Source: CAYPHY01 sp964410625 | GTDB lineage: Bacteria > Chloroflexota > Anaerolineae > Promineifilales > Promineifilaceae | DNA length: 64,000 nt | Reading direction: 5' to 3' | Assembly: GCA_964410625.1 (NCBI GenBank) | Contig: CAYPHY010000025.1 | Span: forward strand, 7,521 to 71,520 | Shown: positions 44,532 to 53,102 of the stretch, piece after piece | How the letters are laid out: each line of letters starts with the position of its first letter | Position numbering within the stretch: the stretch's first letter is position 1 | The notes under the pieces: generated by a model | The model's database searches: none | Seen by the model: only the letters and a program-made list of their open reading frames with translations | Told to the model about the DNA's origin: nothing | Made by a program: the position numbers and the translations under genes

Positions 44532-45518
44532 ATGAAAGCAATTGTCGTACAGGGCGAGCGTTCAAACCCTGTCCTCGTCTGGCAAGAGGTAGAGGACATC
44601 AGTTATGGGCCTGAAGAGGTATTGGTGGATATAAAAGCGACGGCGATCAACCGTGCCGATCTCTCTCAGGCACGCGGTAACTACTCGCCCCCACCAGGCG
44701 CAAGCGAGATTTTGGGGCTGGAGATGGCGGGCGTGGTCCGCGAAGTGGGGGCAGAGGTAACGGACTGGAAGGTGGGCGACCGCGTTTGCGCGTTGCTGTC
44801 CGGCGGTGGCTACGCCGAGCAGGCGGCCGTCCACCACCAAATGCTGCTTCGCCTGCCCGACGACTGGAGCTTCGAGCAAGGCGCGGCCGTGCCGGAGGTC
44901 TGGTATACCGCCTTCGTCAATCTCTTCCTCGAAGGGAATTTACAGCCGGGAGAGACTGCCCTGATCCATGCCGGGGCCAGCGGTGTGGGCACGGCCGCCA
45001 TCCAGCTCGCCGTCGCCACTGGCGCAAGAGCCTTTGTCACCGCCGGGGCTGACGACAAGCTCAACCGCTGCCGCGCATTGGGGGCGACCTTAGCCGTCAA
45101 TTACAAGACCGAGGAGTTCCTGGAAAGGGTATTGGCCGCTACCAAAAATGAGGGAGTGGATGTGATTCTCGATCCGGTCGGTGGTCCCTATTTGGCGCGG
45201 AATGTACAGGCGTTAAAGCGGTTCGGCCGTCTGGTCAATATTGGCACGCTGGGTGGCGGGCCAGGGGAGTTAAATATGGGGCTGGTATTGGGCAAACAGT
45301 TGCGGATCATTGGTTCGCTGTTGCGGCCGCGGCCGTTGGCCGAAAAAATCGCCATCACCCAGCAGTTCAAACAACGCTTCTGGTCGCGCCTGACCTGTGG
45401 CGAACTACGGCCGGTGATTGACACTACCTTCCCGATCACAGAAGCCCAGGCTGCACATGAGTATGTGCGACAAAACAAGAACATCGGCAAGGTGATCCTG
45501 AAAATGGTTAATGATTAA
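44532..45518 (+). CDS. Quinone oxidoreductase of the MDR superfamily (PIG3-like)
   Basis: This 328-aa NADPH-dependent enzyme lacks zinc ligands and has the PIG3/QOR signatures: AINRADLSQARGNYSPPPG, LGLEMAGVVREVG, the Rossmann motif HAGASGVGTAAIQLA and the FGRLVNIGTLGGG loop. It reduces quinones or other enones. Start by ATG with GGAAGGAG at 44518-44525. It stands alone between repeats. Confidence 0.9.
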   Translation: MKAIVVQGERSNPVLVWQEVEDISYGPEEVLVDIKATAINRADLSQARGNYSPPPGASEILGLEMAGVVREVGAEVTDWKVGDRVCALLSGGGYAEQAAVHHQMLLRLPDDWSFEQGAAVPEVWYTAFVNLFLEGNLQPGETALIHAGASGVGTAAIQLAVATGARAFVTAGADDKLNRCRALGATLAVNYKTEEFLERVLAATKNEGVDVILDPVGGPYLARNVQALKRFGRLVNIGTLGGGPGELNMGLVLGKQLRIIGSLLRPRPLAEKIAITQQFKQRFWSRLTCGELRPVIDTTFPITEAQAAHEYVRQNKNIGKVILKMVND

Positions 45519-45612
45519 TGGTTAACGGTCAATGGTTATCTAGTGCGTTTCCAACGCACTTCCTGTATCAGCCGTGGATTTCTAATCCACGCGACTCCAA
45601 CCCACACGAAGG
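45508..45612. repeat. Repeat cluster before GT4 gene
   Basis: GGTTAATGATTAATGGTTAA units are followed by two small hairpins, GTGCGTT-tcc-AACGCAC and CGTGGATT-tct-AATCCACG. No promoter was recognised. Confidence 0.65.
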
Positions 45613-45621
45613 TATAGCAGT

Positions 45622-46749
45622 TTGATCTACATTGACATTTCGGCCGCTGTCCACAGTCGGGCGGGGCTGGGACGCTATAGCGAACGGTTGGCGGCGGCGC
45701 TGATCGCTCAGGAGCCGGGGCGGTATGGGCTATTCCACAACAGCGGTGAGGGGGCGCACTTCCCCGAATCGCTGCCGGCCAATGTCCCGCGCCGGTCGGT
45801 CAATTTGGGCTACAAGCCCTGGCGGATGGCGGTCTTGTTGGGGCAATACGGCCGTATCCCCTTCAACCCCCTTGTCCCCGACGCCCGGCTTTTCCACAGC
45901 ACCGAACATCTGCTGCTGCCCTTGCGCGGCATCCCTACCGTGCTGACCGTCCATGACCTGATCTACAAGCTCTTTCCCGCCTACCACAAGAAGCTCAACT
46001 ACTGGTTTCTCAACCAGGCCATGCCCCTCTTCTGCCGCCGCGCCTCGGCGATCATCGCCGTCTCGGAGGCCAGTAAGCAGGATATCGTCAAGCATTACGG
46101 TATCGAGCCATCTAAGATCACGGTGGTGTATGAGGCCGCCTCCGACCACTTTCAGCCGCCGCCTCCGGCCAGGATCGAGGCAGTTCGCCAACAGTACCAG
46201 CTACCGGAGCGGTTTCTCATCCACCTGAGTACCATCGAACCGCGCAAAAATCTCAGTCGCCTGCTCGACGCGCTGCAACGATTGCGCCAATCCCTTCCTG
46301 ATCTCTGTCTCGTTCTGGCCGGGGGCAAAGGGTGGCTCTATGATGATTTTTTCGCCAAGATCGAAGCCGACGGGTTGCAGAAAGCGGTGCGGGTTCTGGG
46401 TTGGGTCCCTGATGAGGATTTACCGGCGGTCATTGCCGCGGCCGATCTCGCCGTGCAGCCCAGCCTCTATGAAGGGTTTGGCCTGCCAATACTCGAAGAA
46501 ATGGCCTGTGGTCAGGTCGTCGCCGCCAGCGGCAGCAGCAGCCACCCCGAAGTAGGGGGGGAAGCGGCCGTCTATTTCGACCCTTATAACGTCGAGGAGA
46601 TGGCAATGGTGATCGGCCGTTTGCTGAATGACCGCGAGGAGTACCAACATCGTCGCCAGTTGGGTTTGCAACAAGCGGCGCAGTTCAGTTGGGCAAGGGC
46701 GGCCAGAGAGACAGCGGCCGTCTACAACCGTTTATTAAGTTCCACGTAA
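45622..46749 (+). CDS. Glycosyltransferase family 4 protein
   Basis: This 375-aa GT-B enzyme transfers a sugar in cell-surface glycan synthesis. The N-terminal acceptor-domain loop SRAGLGRYSERLAAALI is followed by the donor-domain motifs LSTIEPRKNLSRLLDAL, VLAGGKGWL and EGFGLPILEEMACG. The start is a TTG at 45622, with GAAGG 10 bases upstream; no ATG fits the conserved N-terminus. Confidence 0.87.
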   Translation: MIYIDISAAVHSRAGLGRYSERLAAALIAQEPGRYGLFHNSGEGAHFPESLPANVPRRSVNLGYKPWRMAVLLGQYGRIPFNPLVPDARLFHSTEHLLLPLRGIPTVLTVHDLIYKLFPAYHKKLNYWFLNQAMPLFCRRASAIIAVSEASKQDIVKHYGIEPSKITVVYEAASDHFQPPPPARIEAVRQQYQLPERFLIHLSTIEPRKNLSRLLDALQRLRQSLPDLCLVLAGGKGWLYDDFFAKIEADGLQKAVRVLGWVPDEDLPAVIAAADLAVQPSLYEGFGLPILEEMACGQVVAASGSSSHPEVGGEAAVYFDPYNVEEMAMVIGRLLNDREEYQHRRQLGLQQAAQFSWARAARETAAVYNRLLSST

Positions 46750-46795
46750 GCATTCTTGCCAAAATGTGGTGAAGGTCTATAAACAGGCTACTATA

Positions 46796-46888
46796 TGGGG
46801 TTGGGAAAGCAGCGTAGCGACAATCCTCCGGATTGTCCTGATCAGTAACCCCATCCGACAATCCAGAGGATTGTCCCTACTCGTAATG
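46796..46888. repeat. GACAATCC hairpin pair before the subtilase gene
   Basis: Two small hairpins, GACAATCC-tcc-GGATTGTC and GACAATCC-aga-GGATTGTC, sit within larger imperfect inverted arms. A third copy is at about 17112-17130. Confidence 0.75.
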
Positions 46889-46904
46889 TTTACAAGAGGG
46901 AAGT

Positions 46905-48776
46905 ATGTTTACCAATAAAAAAGAACAAGCTGATCTAAGCCAGCGTGGTATGTTGCGCCAATTTGGCGGCCGAGGCATTCTCCTCGTGCTAGTGATCGCC
47001 TTGCTACTGCTCGTTGGAACAGCGGCGGCCGCCAACAGCAGCGCTGCCCAACCGGAAGCACAGGGGTCAACGACAGAGTTGACGCTGGTTGAACTGCCGC
47101 CGGAAGCGCAACAAGTTGACCTCTCCTCCCTGATGGCGGAAAGGGAGAGGGGGCGCGGCCGCCAGGCCAACTCCAAACTAGACAGCGTATTGGCGGAGCT
47201 AATCACGACCGCCGTACCCGCCGAAAGGACAACCCTGGCCGAGGCTCGCGGTCTGCAAGTGACCGGCGGCCGTGTCCAGGTCGAGATCACTATTGACTCG
47301 AATCGCACCCCAGAGGTGGAGGCAGCGGTGACGGCCGCTGGCGGTCAGGTGACCAAACGCCGTGACGATGGGAGTGTTCTGCAAGCGTGGTTGCCACCAC
47401 AAGCGCTGGCGGCCGTTGCTGCCAATGAAGCGGTCTTCTATGTCCGGCAGCCCTCCTATGCACTGGTGACCGAGGATACGGCATTGGCCGCGCTGACGGA
47501 AGGGGTGACGGCCGCCGGAGCACAAGCCTGGCATAATGCCGGACTGACCGGCCAGGGTGTGAAGGTTGCCATCATTGACGCCGGTTTCCAGGGGTACACC
47601 AGCTTGCTCGGCAGTGACCTTCCAGCTACTGTCACCGCCAAGACCTTTGTTGATTTCCAGAACGACAATCATGTGAATGGCGTCACCCCACATGGGACCG
47701 CCTGCGCGGAGATCGTCCACGATATGGCCCCCGGCGCCCAGCTTTATCTGCTCCAGGTTTCCACCGCCAACGATTTAGGCGAGGCTGTGGACTACGCGAT
47801 TAGTCAAGGTGTGGATGTGATTTCCACATCCCTGGCCTGGCTAAACGTCACGCCTGGGGATGGCACAGGCTACTTTGACCAACAAGCCAACAAAGCGCGG
47901 GCGGCGGGGATTCTCTGGGTGACGGCCGCCAGTAATTACCGCGAAACCCACTGGGGAGGCGCGTTCAATGACACAGGTGATGACAGCCACGAATTTGCCG
48001 ACGGCCAAAACGTCAATTTCTTTGGCCCTGGCAACGGTCAGGCCCTTTCTATCCCCGGTGGCAATGTCATCCGTGTGTTTGTCCGCTGGGACGATTGGCA
48101 GGGAAGAAACCAGGACTATGATTTACATCTGGTGCGTTGGACTGGCTCCGGCTATACGTTGGTCGCTTCTAGCACCAATTTGCAGATAGGACAGCCCGGA
48201 CAGACCCCGGCGGAACAAATTGTCTATGTCACGTCCGGTGCTCCCTCGATCTATGGTATCGTCGTCGAGCGGGTGAACAGCAACCGCGCGGTGAACCTGG
48301 AGATATTCTCACCCAACTTAGAGGTAGATGTCCGTGTCCATGAGCGCAGTTTAGGCAATTTGGCCGATGTAGCCGGGGTTTTTACCGTCGCCGCTTTGGA
48401 TGTGGACGCGCCCTATCCCCAGGAGAGCTACAGTTCTGAAGGGCCGACGAACGGGCCAGGCGGCACACAGAACGGCGGTGGGCAAAAGCCCGACATCGCC
48501 GCTTATGCCAACGTCTCGACCGAGAGCTATATGCCTTTGCTCTTTAACGGCACGTCTTCGGCCGCGCCCCATGTGGCCGGTGCGGCTGCCCTGGTAATAC
48601 AGGCTCGGCCTTTTTATACCACCGACCAGCTACGCTCCTTCTTACAGGGCCGCGCCTTTGACCTCGGCACGCCTGGGCAAGACACCTTGTTTGGTTTCGG
48701 CCGTTTGCTCTTAGGCGCTCCACTGCTGTCAGTTAATCTCAACGAGCATAATTATGTGCCGGTCCTTGTCCGGTAG
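46905..48776 (+). CDS. S8 family (subtilisin-like) serine peptidase
   Basis: This 623-aa secreted or membrane-anchored peptidase has an N-terminal hydrophobic helix (about 24-43). A propeptide-like region covers about 60-200. The catalytic domain carries Asp225 (VAIIDAGFQG), His263 (TPHGTACAEI), Asn344 and Ser551 (NGTSSAAPHVAG). An inserted beta-rich domain of about 110 residues lies between the Asn and the Ser. GAGGG precedes the ATG. Substrate is unknown. Confidence 0.9.
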   Translation: MFTNKKEQADLSQRGMLRQFGGRGILLVLVIALLLLVGTAAAANSSAAQPEAQGSTTELTLVELPPEAQQVDLSSLMAERERGRGRQANSKLDSVLAELITTAVPAERTTLAEARGLQVTGGRVQVEITIDSNRTPEVEAAVTAAGGQVTKRRDDGSVLQAWLPPQALAAVAANEAVFYVRQPSYALVTEDTALAALTEGVTAAGAQAWHNAGLTGQGVKVAIIDAGFQGYTSLLGSDLPATVTAKTFVDFQNDNHVNGVTPHGTACAEIVHDMAPGAQLYLLQVSTANDLGEAVDYAISQGVDVISTSLAWLNVTPGDGTGYFDQQANKARAAGILWVTAASNYRETHWGGAFNDTGDDSHEFADGQNVNFFGPGNGQALSIPGGNVIRVFVRWDDWQGRNQDYDLHLVRWTGSGYTLVASSTNLQIGQPGQTPAEQIVYVTSGAPSIYGIVVERVNSNRAVNLEIFSPNLEVDVRVHERSLGNLADVAGVFTVAALDVDAPYPQESYSSEGPTNGPGGTQNGGGQKPDIAAYANVSTESYMPLLFNGTSSAAPHVAGAAALVIQARPFYTTDQLRSFLQGRAFDLGTPGQDTLFGFGRLLLGAPLLSVNLNEHNYVPVLVR

Positions 48777-48860
48777 TTGGTCATTGGTGACCGGTAATCA
48801 GTGATCGGTAAACGGTAAGCGGTTTGCCCATTCGTGGCGGCCGACAATTGAAATAGAAGA

Positions 48861-48896
48861 CAAGCTGGTTGGCAAAGTTACATGCCAACCAGCTTG
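48861..48896 (+). terminator. Perfect 14-bp hairpin between subtilase and DUF2723 genes
   Basis: CAAGCTGGTTGGCA and TGCCAACCAGCTTG pair across 8 bases. It ends 19 bases before the DUF2723 start. No T-run follows, so it may be a terminator or a leader structure. Confidence 0.5.
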
Positions 48897-48915
48897 CTTA
48901 CTGATTTGGCGACTG

Positions 48916-51399
48916 ATGCGACGACTAGCGTTTGTCATTCCATTGCTGCTTATTCCCATTGCCTACGTGGCGACGTTAGCGCGGAGCGTGGTGTTGGGCG
49001 ATCCGGCCGAATACACCTTTGTCGCCCACATCCTGGGCATCGCCCATCCGCCCGGCTATGCCTTCCTGACCCTGCTCGGCAAAGCATTCCAAACCCTTAT
49101 TCCCTTCGGCGAAATATCGTGGCGGATGCACCTGCTTTCGGCCGCTGCCGGAACCGCCGCCACCCTCTTCACCTACGCCACCCTACGCACCATCTTCCAA
49201 TCTCCAATCTCCAATCTCCAATCTCCCAGTCTCTCAGTCTCACAATCTCTAATCTCTAATCTCCACTCTCCAATCTCCCTCCTCTCCGCCCTCTTCGCAG
49301 CATTCACAATCGCCTTCGCCGCCAACTTCTGGCAACACAGCATCCACGCCAACCCCCACATCCTCACCGCCACCTTTTTAGCCGCCAACCTCTTCTTACT
49401 GACAAGGTGGGGCATGAGAGTGGCGGAGCAAGACGGCCGCGCCGACCGCTGGCTCTATGCCTTCTGCCTATCGGCCGGGTTAGGCGTCACCCACCATCCG
49501 CTGACCGTGATGGCCTTTCCCGCCTATTTGTTGTTTGTGTTGTGGGTGCGGCCGACCATCTGGCGCGAAGGGCGAACCCTGCTGGCAATGATCGGCTTTG
49601 CGCTGCTTGGCCTGAGCATCTGGCTCTACTTCCCCATCCGCAGCCCGATGGAACCCCCCTTTGGCCCCTCCACGATGAACACGCTCAACGGCTTCCTCGA
49701 CCATGTGCTGGCGCGGGGTCTGAGCGAAAGCCTGCCCTTCTTTGCTCTGGCCGACCTGCCCAATCGGGCATTGGTCTTTTGGACGCTGCTGCGCTTGCAA
49801 TATTCGCTGCCGGTCATCTTTCTGGCGCTCCTGGGGATGTCGTGGTTGCTTTTCGGTCATAGGCTCACGCAAAGACGCAAAGGACGCCAAGAACGTAAAA
49901 ACTTTGCGCCCTTTGCGACTTTGCGTGAGCTTCCTCTCTCGTACAAATTAGCCCTACTATATGGCCTGTCTTTCCTCGGTAACTATGCTTTTGTGATGAG
50001 CCTGCGGGCGCAAGACGTGATGGCCTACCTGCTAGGGATTTTCCTGATCGTTGGGCTGCTGGCGGGAATTGGGCTGTATGGAGTGTTGACGCTAACGGCC
50101 GCCCGTCTACGTTTCGAACCGCGCTGGCTATGGCTACTGACGGCAGCCCTGTTCCTGCTGGGGCCAGGGCTGCAACTGGCGCGAAACGCACCGCGCATTT
50201 CCCTGCGCGACTACGACGAAGGGGAGGGGTATATCACCGCCGTCTTTGAACGCTTCAACGGCCGCAACGAGGGCGCAGTCCTGCTCAACGACTGGGAACA
50301 TATGACTCCCCTCTGGTATGCCCAATTTGTCGAGGAGCGTTGGCCGGACGCGGCCGATGTACGGCCGTTGCTGGTCTCTACTGCGCGGCCGTGGGTGGAA
50401 AGCGTCTTCGATTACCTCTCTGGCGGCCCTGTCTACCTCAGCAACTATCGCCGCGAAATCGTAGACGCCGGTTTTCGCCTCCGTCCCGACGGCCCATTCT
50501 ATCAGGTGGTTGAACCGGAAGAAACGAGCATCCCGGAGAGGTTAGAGAGTGGAGATTGGGAGACTGAGAGAGTAGAGCGTGGAGAAGTAGAGATTGTGGG
50601 CTATTTGTTGCCGCAGCGCGAGGTGACGGCCGGGGATTATGTGCCGCTGACGTTGGCGATGCGCGCGCCGCAGGGGACGGCCGATTTTTATGTGCCGGTT
50701 GTGCGCGTGGGGGAAATGACCTTTGCTTTCACCACCGACAGCCACCTGACCAGCCCCAACTGGCGGCCGAACGAAGTGATCGTCGAACGCTTTGACTTCG
50801 CCCTACCCCACGATTTGGCCGCCGGAGCCTATCCGCTGACCGTAACCTTGAAGAACTTGAACCGCGATGAGGAGGCTGGCGAACCGCTATCGCTCGGTGA
50901 GTTGCAGGTCACTGCCCAGCCCTATCCCATTGATACGGCGGAGCTATTGGGCAACTTTCGCCAGCGCGTGGGATTGGCCGGGGCCACCGCCCGCGCCGCC
51001 GGGCAGCGTGTCCGCGCCCCCTGGGAAAGCCCGCTGACGGTGCAGCCGGGTGACACCATCCACCTCACTTTGCAGTGGGCGAGTCTGGCCCGCGCCGAGG
51101 AGAGCTACACCGTCTTCGTCCATCTGATCGATCTGGGGAATCGGCCGTTGGTCACGCTCGACTACACCCCCCTCGGCGGTTCCACCCCCACCCATCTGTG
51201 GATTCCCAAATGGCTACCCGGCCAAAAGCTGCTCGACCCCTATCGCCTGACCATCCCGGCCGACACGCCACCGGGGACCTATTTGATTGAAGTGGGATTG
51301 TATGAGATGGTGAGCGGCCGACGCTTGCACCTTTCGGATGCGGCCGGGAACCTGGTTGGCGACCGGCTTATTTTGGGGGCTGTTGTAGTAGAGCGTTAG
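48916..51399 (+). CDS. DUF2723 family membrane glycosyltransferase-like protein
   Basis: This 827-aa protein has about 11-12 membrane helices in the first 430 residues and a soluble extracytoplasmic C-terminal half of beta-sandwich character. The DUF2723 signature GDPAEYTFVAHILGIAHPP lies in the first loop, with the acidic pair expected of GT-C enzymes. Such proteins may transfer polyprenyl-linked sugars; function is not proved. Three segments are encoded by hairpin-repeat units: 49198-49285 (Ser/Gln/Leu/Ile-rich), 49862-49930 (Arg/Lys-rich) and 50538-50590. All stay in frame. Confidence 0.82.
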   Translation: MRRLAFVIPLLLIPIAYVATLARSVVLGDPAEYTFVAHILGIAHPPGYAFLTLLGKAFQTLIPFGEISWRMHLLSAAAGTAATLFTYATLRTIFQSPISNLQSPSLSVSQSLISNLHSPISLLSALFAAFTIAFAANFWQHSIHANPHILTATFLAANLFLLTRWGMRVAEQDGRADRWLYAFCLSAGLGVTHHPLTVMAFPAYLLFVLWVRPTIWREGRTLLAMIGFALLGLSIWLYFPIRSPMEPPFGPSTMNTLNGFLDHVLARGLSESLPFFALADLPNRALVFWTLLRLQYSLPVIFLALLGMSWLLFGHRLTQRRKGRQERKNFAPFATLRELPLSYKLALLYGLSFLGNYAFVMSLRAQDVMAYLLGIFLIVGLLAGIGLYGVLTLTAARLRFEPRWLWLLTAALFLLGPGLQLARNAPRISLRDYDEGEGYITAVFERFNGRNEGAVLLNDWEHMTPLWYAQFVEERWPDAADVRPLLVSTARPWVESVFDYLSGGPVYLSNYRREIVDAGFRLRPDGPFYQVVEPEETSIPERLESGDWETERVERGEVEIVGYLLPQREVTAGDYVPLTLAMRAPQGTADFYVPVVRVGEMTFAFTTDSHLTSPNWRPNEVIVERFDFALPHDLAAGAYPLTVTLKNLNRDEEAGEPLSLGELQVTAQPYPIDTAELLGNFRQRVGLAGATARAAGQRVRAPWESPLTVQPGDTIHLTLQWASLARAEESYTVFVHLIDLGNRPLVTLDYTPLGGSTPTHLWIPKWLPGQKLLDPYRLTIPADTPPGTYLIEVGLYEMVSGRRLHLSDAAGNLVGDRLILGAVVVER
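49198..49285. repeat. In-frame repeat arm, CCAATCTCCAATCTC flavour
   Basis: About ten AATCTC/AGTCTC heptamer-like units in tandem inside the DUF2723 gene, read as alternating Gln-Ser-Pro-Ile-Ser-Asn-Leu residues in a loop before a membrane helix. Confidence 0.85.
49862..49930. repeat. In-frame hairpin, CTCACGCAAAGACGC flavour
   Basis: GCTCACGCAAAGACGCAAAG pairs with CTTTGCGACTTTGCGTGAGC. The same flavour is intergenic at 16912-16977. Here it encodes an Arg/Lys-rich loop. Confidence 0.85.
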
Positions 51400-51450
51400 C
51401 CGCTTTCCCTGATATAATAGGCGAGAAAGATTGAACGGAGCAATTAGCAG

Positions 51451-51693
51451 ATGATTGTTACACCGGTCTACGAAGAAATCATAGACTTTATCGCTTCAGG
51501 GACAACACCTGATAGCGTTGCTTCTTTTCGTCCCTCTGAGACCGCTAAAGCTCGCCTGGCAGAACTAATTCATCTGGAGAAAACGGTGGGGCTGTCTCCA
51601 GAGGAAACGGCCGAACTCGATCACTATATGCAGCTAGAACACCTCATGCGGCTGGCAAAAGCACGCGCTCGTCGTTTCTTGATGAATGAGTAG
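51451..51693 (+). CDS. Small conserved protein, possible antitoxin-like partner of HNH gene
   Basis: This 80-aa acidic helical protein overlaps the HNH gene by 8 bases. The pair occurs as a unit in many cyanobacteria and Chloroflexota, where the small gene is described only as hypothetical. The sequence is rich in Glu/Leu/Ala with a likely C-terminal helix (LEHLMRLAKARARRFL). GGAG lies upstream of the ATG. A protective or regulatory role for the nuclease is inferred from position only. Confidence 0.7.
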   Translation: MIVTPVYEEIIDFIASGTTPDSVASFRPSETAKARLAELIHLEKTVGLSPEETAELDHYMQLEHLMRLAKARARRFLMNE

Positions 51694-52126
51694 CACCTAT
51701 ATCTCTGCTGATTTACGTCGCCAAGTAGCCAAGCGAGCCAATAGCTTGTGCGAATATTGTCTGGTGCATGAAGATGACACTTACTTTGGATGTCAGGTAG
51801 ATCATATCATCAGTGAAAAGCATAATGGGCCAACGGAATTAGACAATCTCGCTTATGCTTGTTCGTTTTGTAATCGCTACAAGGGGAGTGATGTTGGCTC
51901 ATTTGATTGGGATCTTGAAGAGTTTGTGCGCTTCTTCAACCCCCGTAGTGATGTCTGGAGTGAACACTTTAGGCTTGAAGGGATTGAAATTATAGCGTTG
52001 ACAGCAATCGGGAAGGCAACTGCTCAAATTCTACAGTTTAACAACACAGAACGCCTGTTGGAACGTTTAGAGTTGCAAGCGTTAGGCCGCTATCCTTCCT
52101 TCGAAGCTTTGGCTCATATAGTATAA
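51686..52126 (+). CDS. HNH endonuclease
   Basis: This 146-aa protein has the zinc-finger HNH motif: CEYC (22-25), CQVDHIISEKHNG with the catalytic His, LDNLAYACSFCNRYKG with the metal Asn and second zinc pair. It is a nicking or cleaving DNase by family. It is translationally coupled to the small upstream gene. CGGCCG is absent and GC is lower than in the neighbouring core genes, as in the following island. Confidence 0.88.
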   Translation: MSSTYISADLRRQVAKRANSLCEYCLVHEDDTYFGCQVDHIISEKHNGPTELDNLAYACSFCNRYKGSDVGSFDWDLEEFVRFFNPRSDVWSEHFRLEGIEIIALTAIGKATAQILQFNNTERLLERLELQALGRYPSFEALAHIV

Positions 52127-52200
52127 GTCTACTAACCGACTTGATTCTACCTCTGTTGTCCTAGTCACCGCTTTCTGAATCAAATAGAGAAAGTTGACAC

Positions 52201-52500
52201 TCATTGAGGTACAACCTCTCGCATAATATTCTGGCCAATGCGTTTGCGAAGATTCTCCTTGATCGCAATATCTACTTTGACTCCCAGTAACTCGCTCAGT
52301 TCATGCTCTAGCTCGACTAAACCGATAAGGCTGATACGCGGCGGCCGTTCCAATTCCACGAGAATATCAATATCGCTATCCGGCCGTTGTTCATTCCGAA
52401 CGTAAGACCCAAAAACACCAACGACCCGAACGCCATAATCTCTGGCGAGTCGTGGTTTTTCTGCCTCGAGGCGGCCGAGGATTTCGGGCATAGATTTCAT
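52201..52500 (-). CDS. MNT-type nucleotidyltransferase (minimal nucleotidyltransferase)
   Basis: This 99-aa protein has the nucleotidyltransferase motif GSYVRNEQRPDSDIDILVEL (about 31-50), with the GS and DxD residues intact. MntA proteins usually neutralise a HEPN toxin by polyadenylylation, and the HEPN gene normally lies beside them. None is next to this one, so it is an orphan or acts on a distant partner. Confidence 0.88.
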   Translation of the reverse strand: MKSMPEILGRLEAEKPRLARDYGVRVVGVFGSYVRNEQRPDSDIDILVELERPPRISLIGLVELEHELSELLGVKVDIAIKENLRKRIGQNIMREVVPQ

Positions 52501-52634
52501 CGCTGCTTATTATACCATATCAAGCACAATTCTAATTCTTGTTGATAATTAGTGATGGTTTACCGGAGAGAATGATATGGCATTGCTAAAACAAACGCGA
52601 ACGTGGTAAGATGTTTTTGAGGAAGGTATACGAA

Positions 52635-53060
52635 ATGACTTACTCAGACGAAACCGTTAGCGTTCGTTTACCCCAGTCGCTCTTTCAACGGTTGGAACGC
52701 ATTGCCGCTGTAACTCATCGTTCGGTGGAAGATGTGTTGACCACGACGGATGTCGTTGCCTTGCCACCGACACCGGACACTTCCCCTGATCTGGCTGATG
52801 AACTGGCCGCAATGGTGCTGTTTAGCGATGAATCGTTGAAGGCGGCCGCCCAACCTTCACTTTCGGCTGCGCAACAGGAACGGCTGGCCCAACTAAGTCA
52901 TGCAGGAGGAGAGCGTACGCTCAGCAGGTCAGAAGAAAGGAAATTGGAACGTCTGCTTGATCTCTATGACCAGGCGGTTTTGCGTCGGGCCAAAGCATTG
53001 GCAATTCTGGCCCAGCGCGGTTACGATATTGATGCAATAGGCCATTTGGTGGTTCATTGA
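52635..53060 (+). CDS. Hypothetical protein with ribbon-helix-helix-like N-terminus
   Basis: This 141-aa protein begins with a segment (ETVSVRLPQSLFQRLERIA) like CopG/RHH DNA-binding domains, followed by a mainly helical, acidic/alanine-rich body. The type is frequent in Chloroflexota next to toxin-like genes. I prefer the ATG at 52635, with GAGGAAGG 8 bases upstream, to one at 52611. It converges on the helicase gene. Confidence 0.65.
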   Translation: MTYSDETVSVRLPQSLFQRLERIAAVTHRSVEDVLTTTDVVALPPTPDTSPDLADELAAMVLFSDESLKAAAQPSLSAAQQERLAQLSHAGGERTLSRSEERKLERLLDLYDQAVLRRAKALAILAQRGYDIDAIGHLVVH

Positions 53061-53102
53061 GATACCGCCCCTCAAGCAAAATGTGGCTACTGTTTGTCCC
53101 TC

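Noticed and set aside
49198..49285. CRISPR-like array of short repeats
   Set aside because: Units are 6-8 bp with no spacers and lie in frame in a gene; no cas genes are present.
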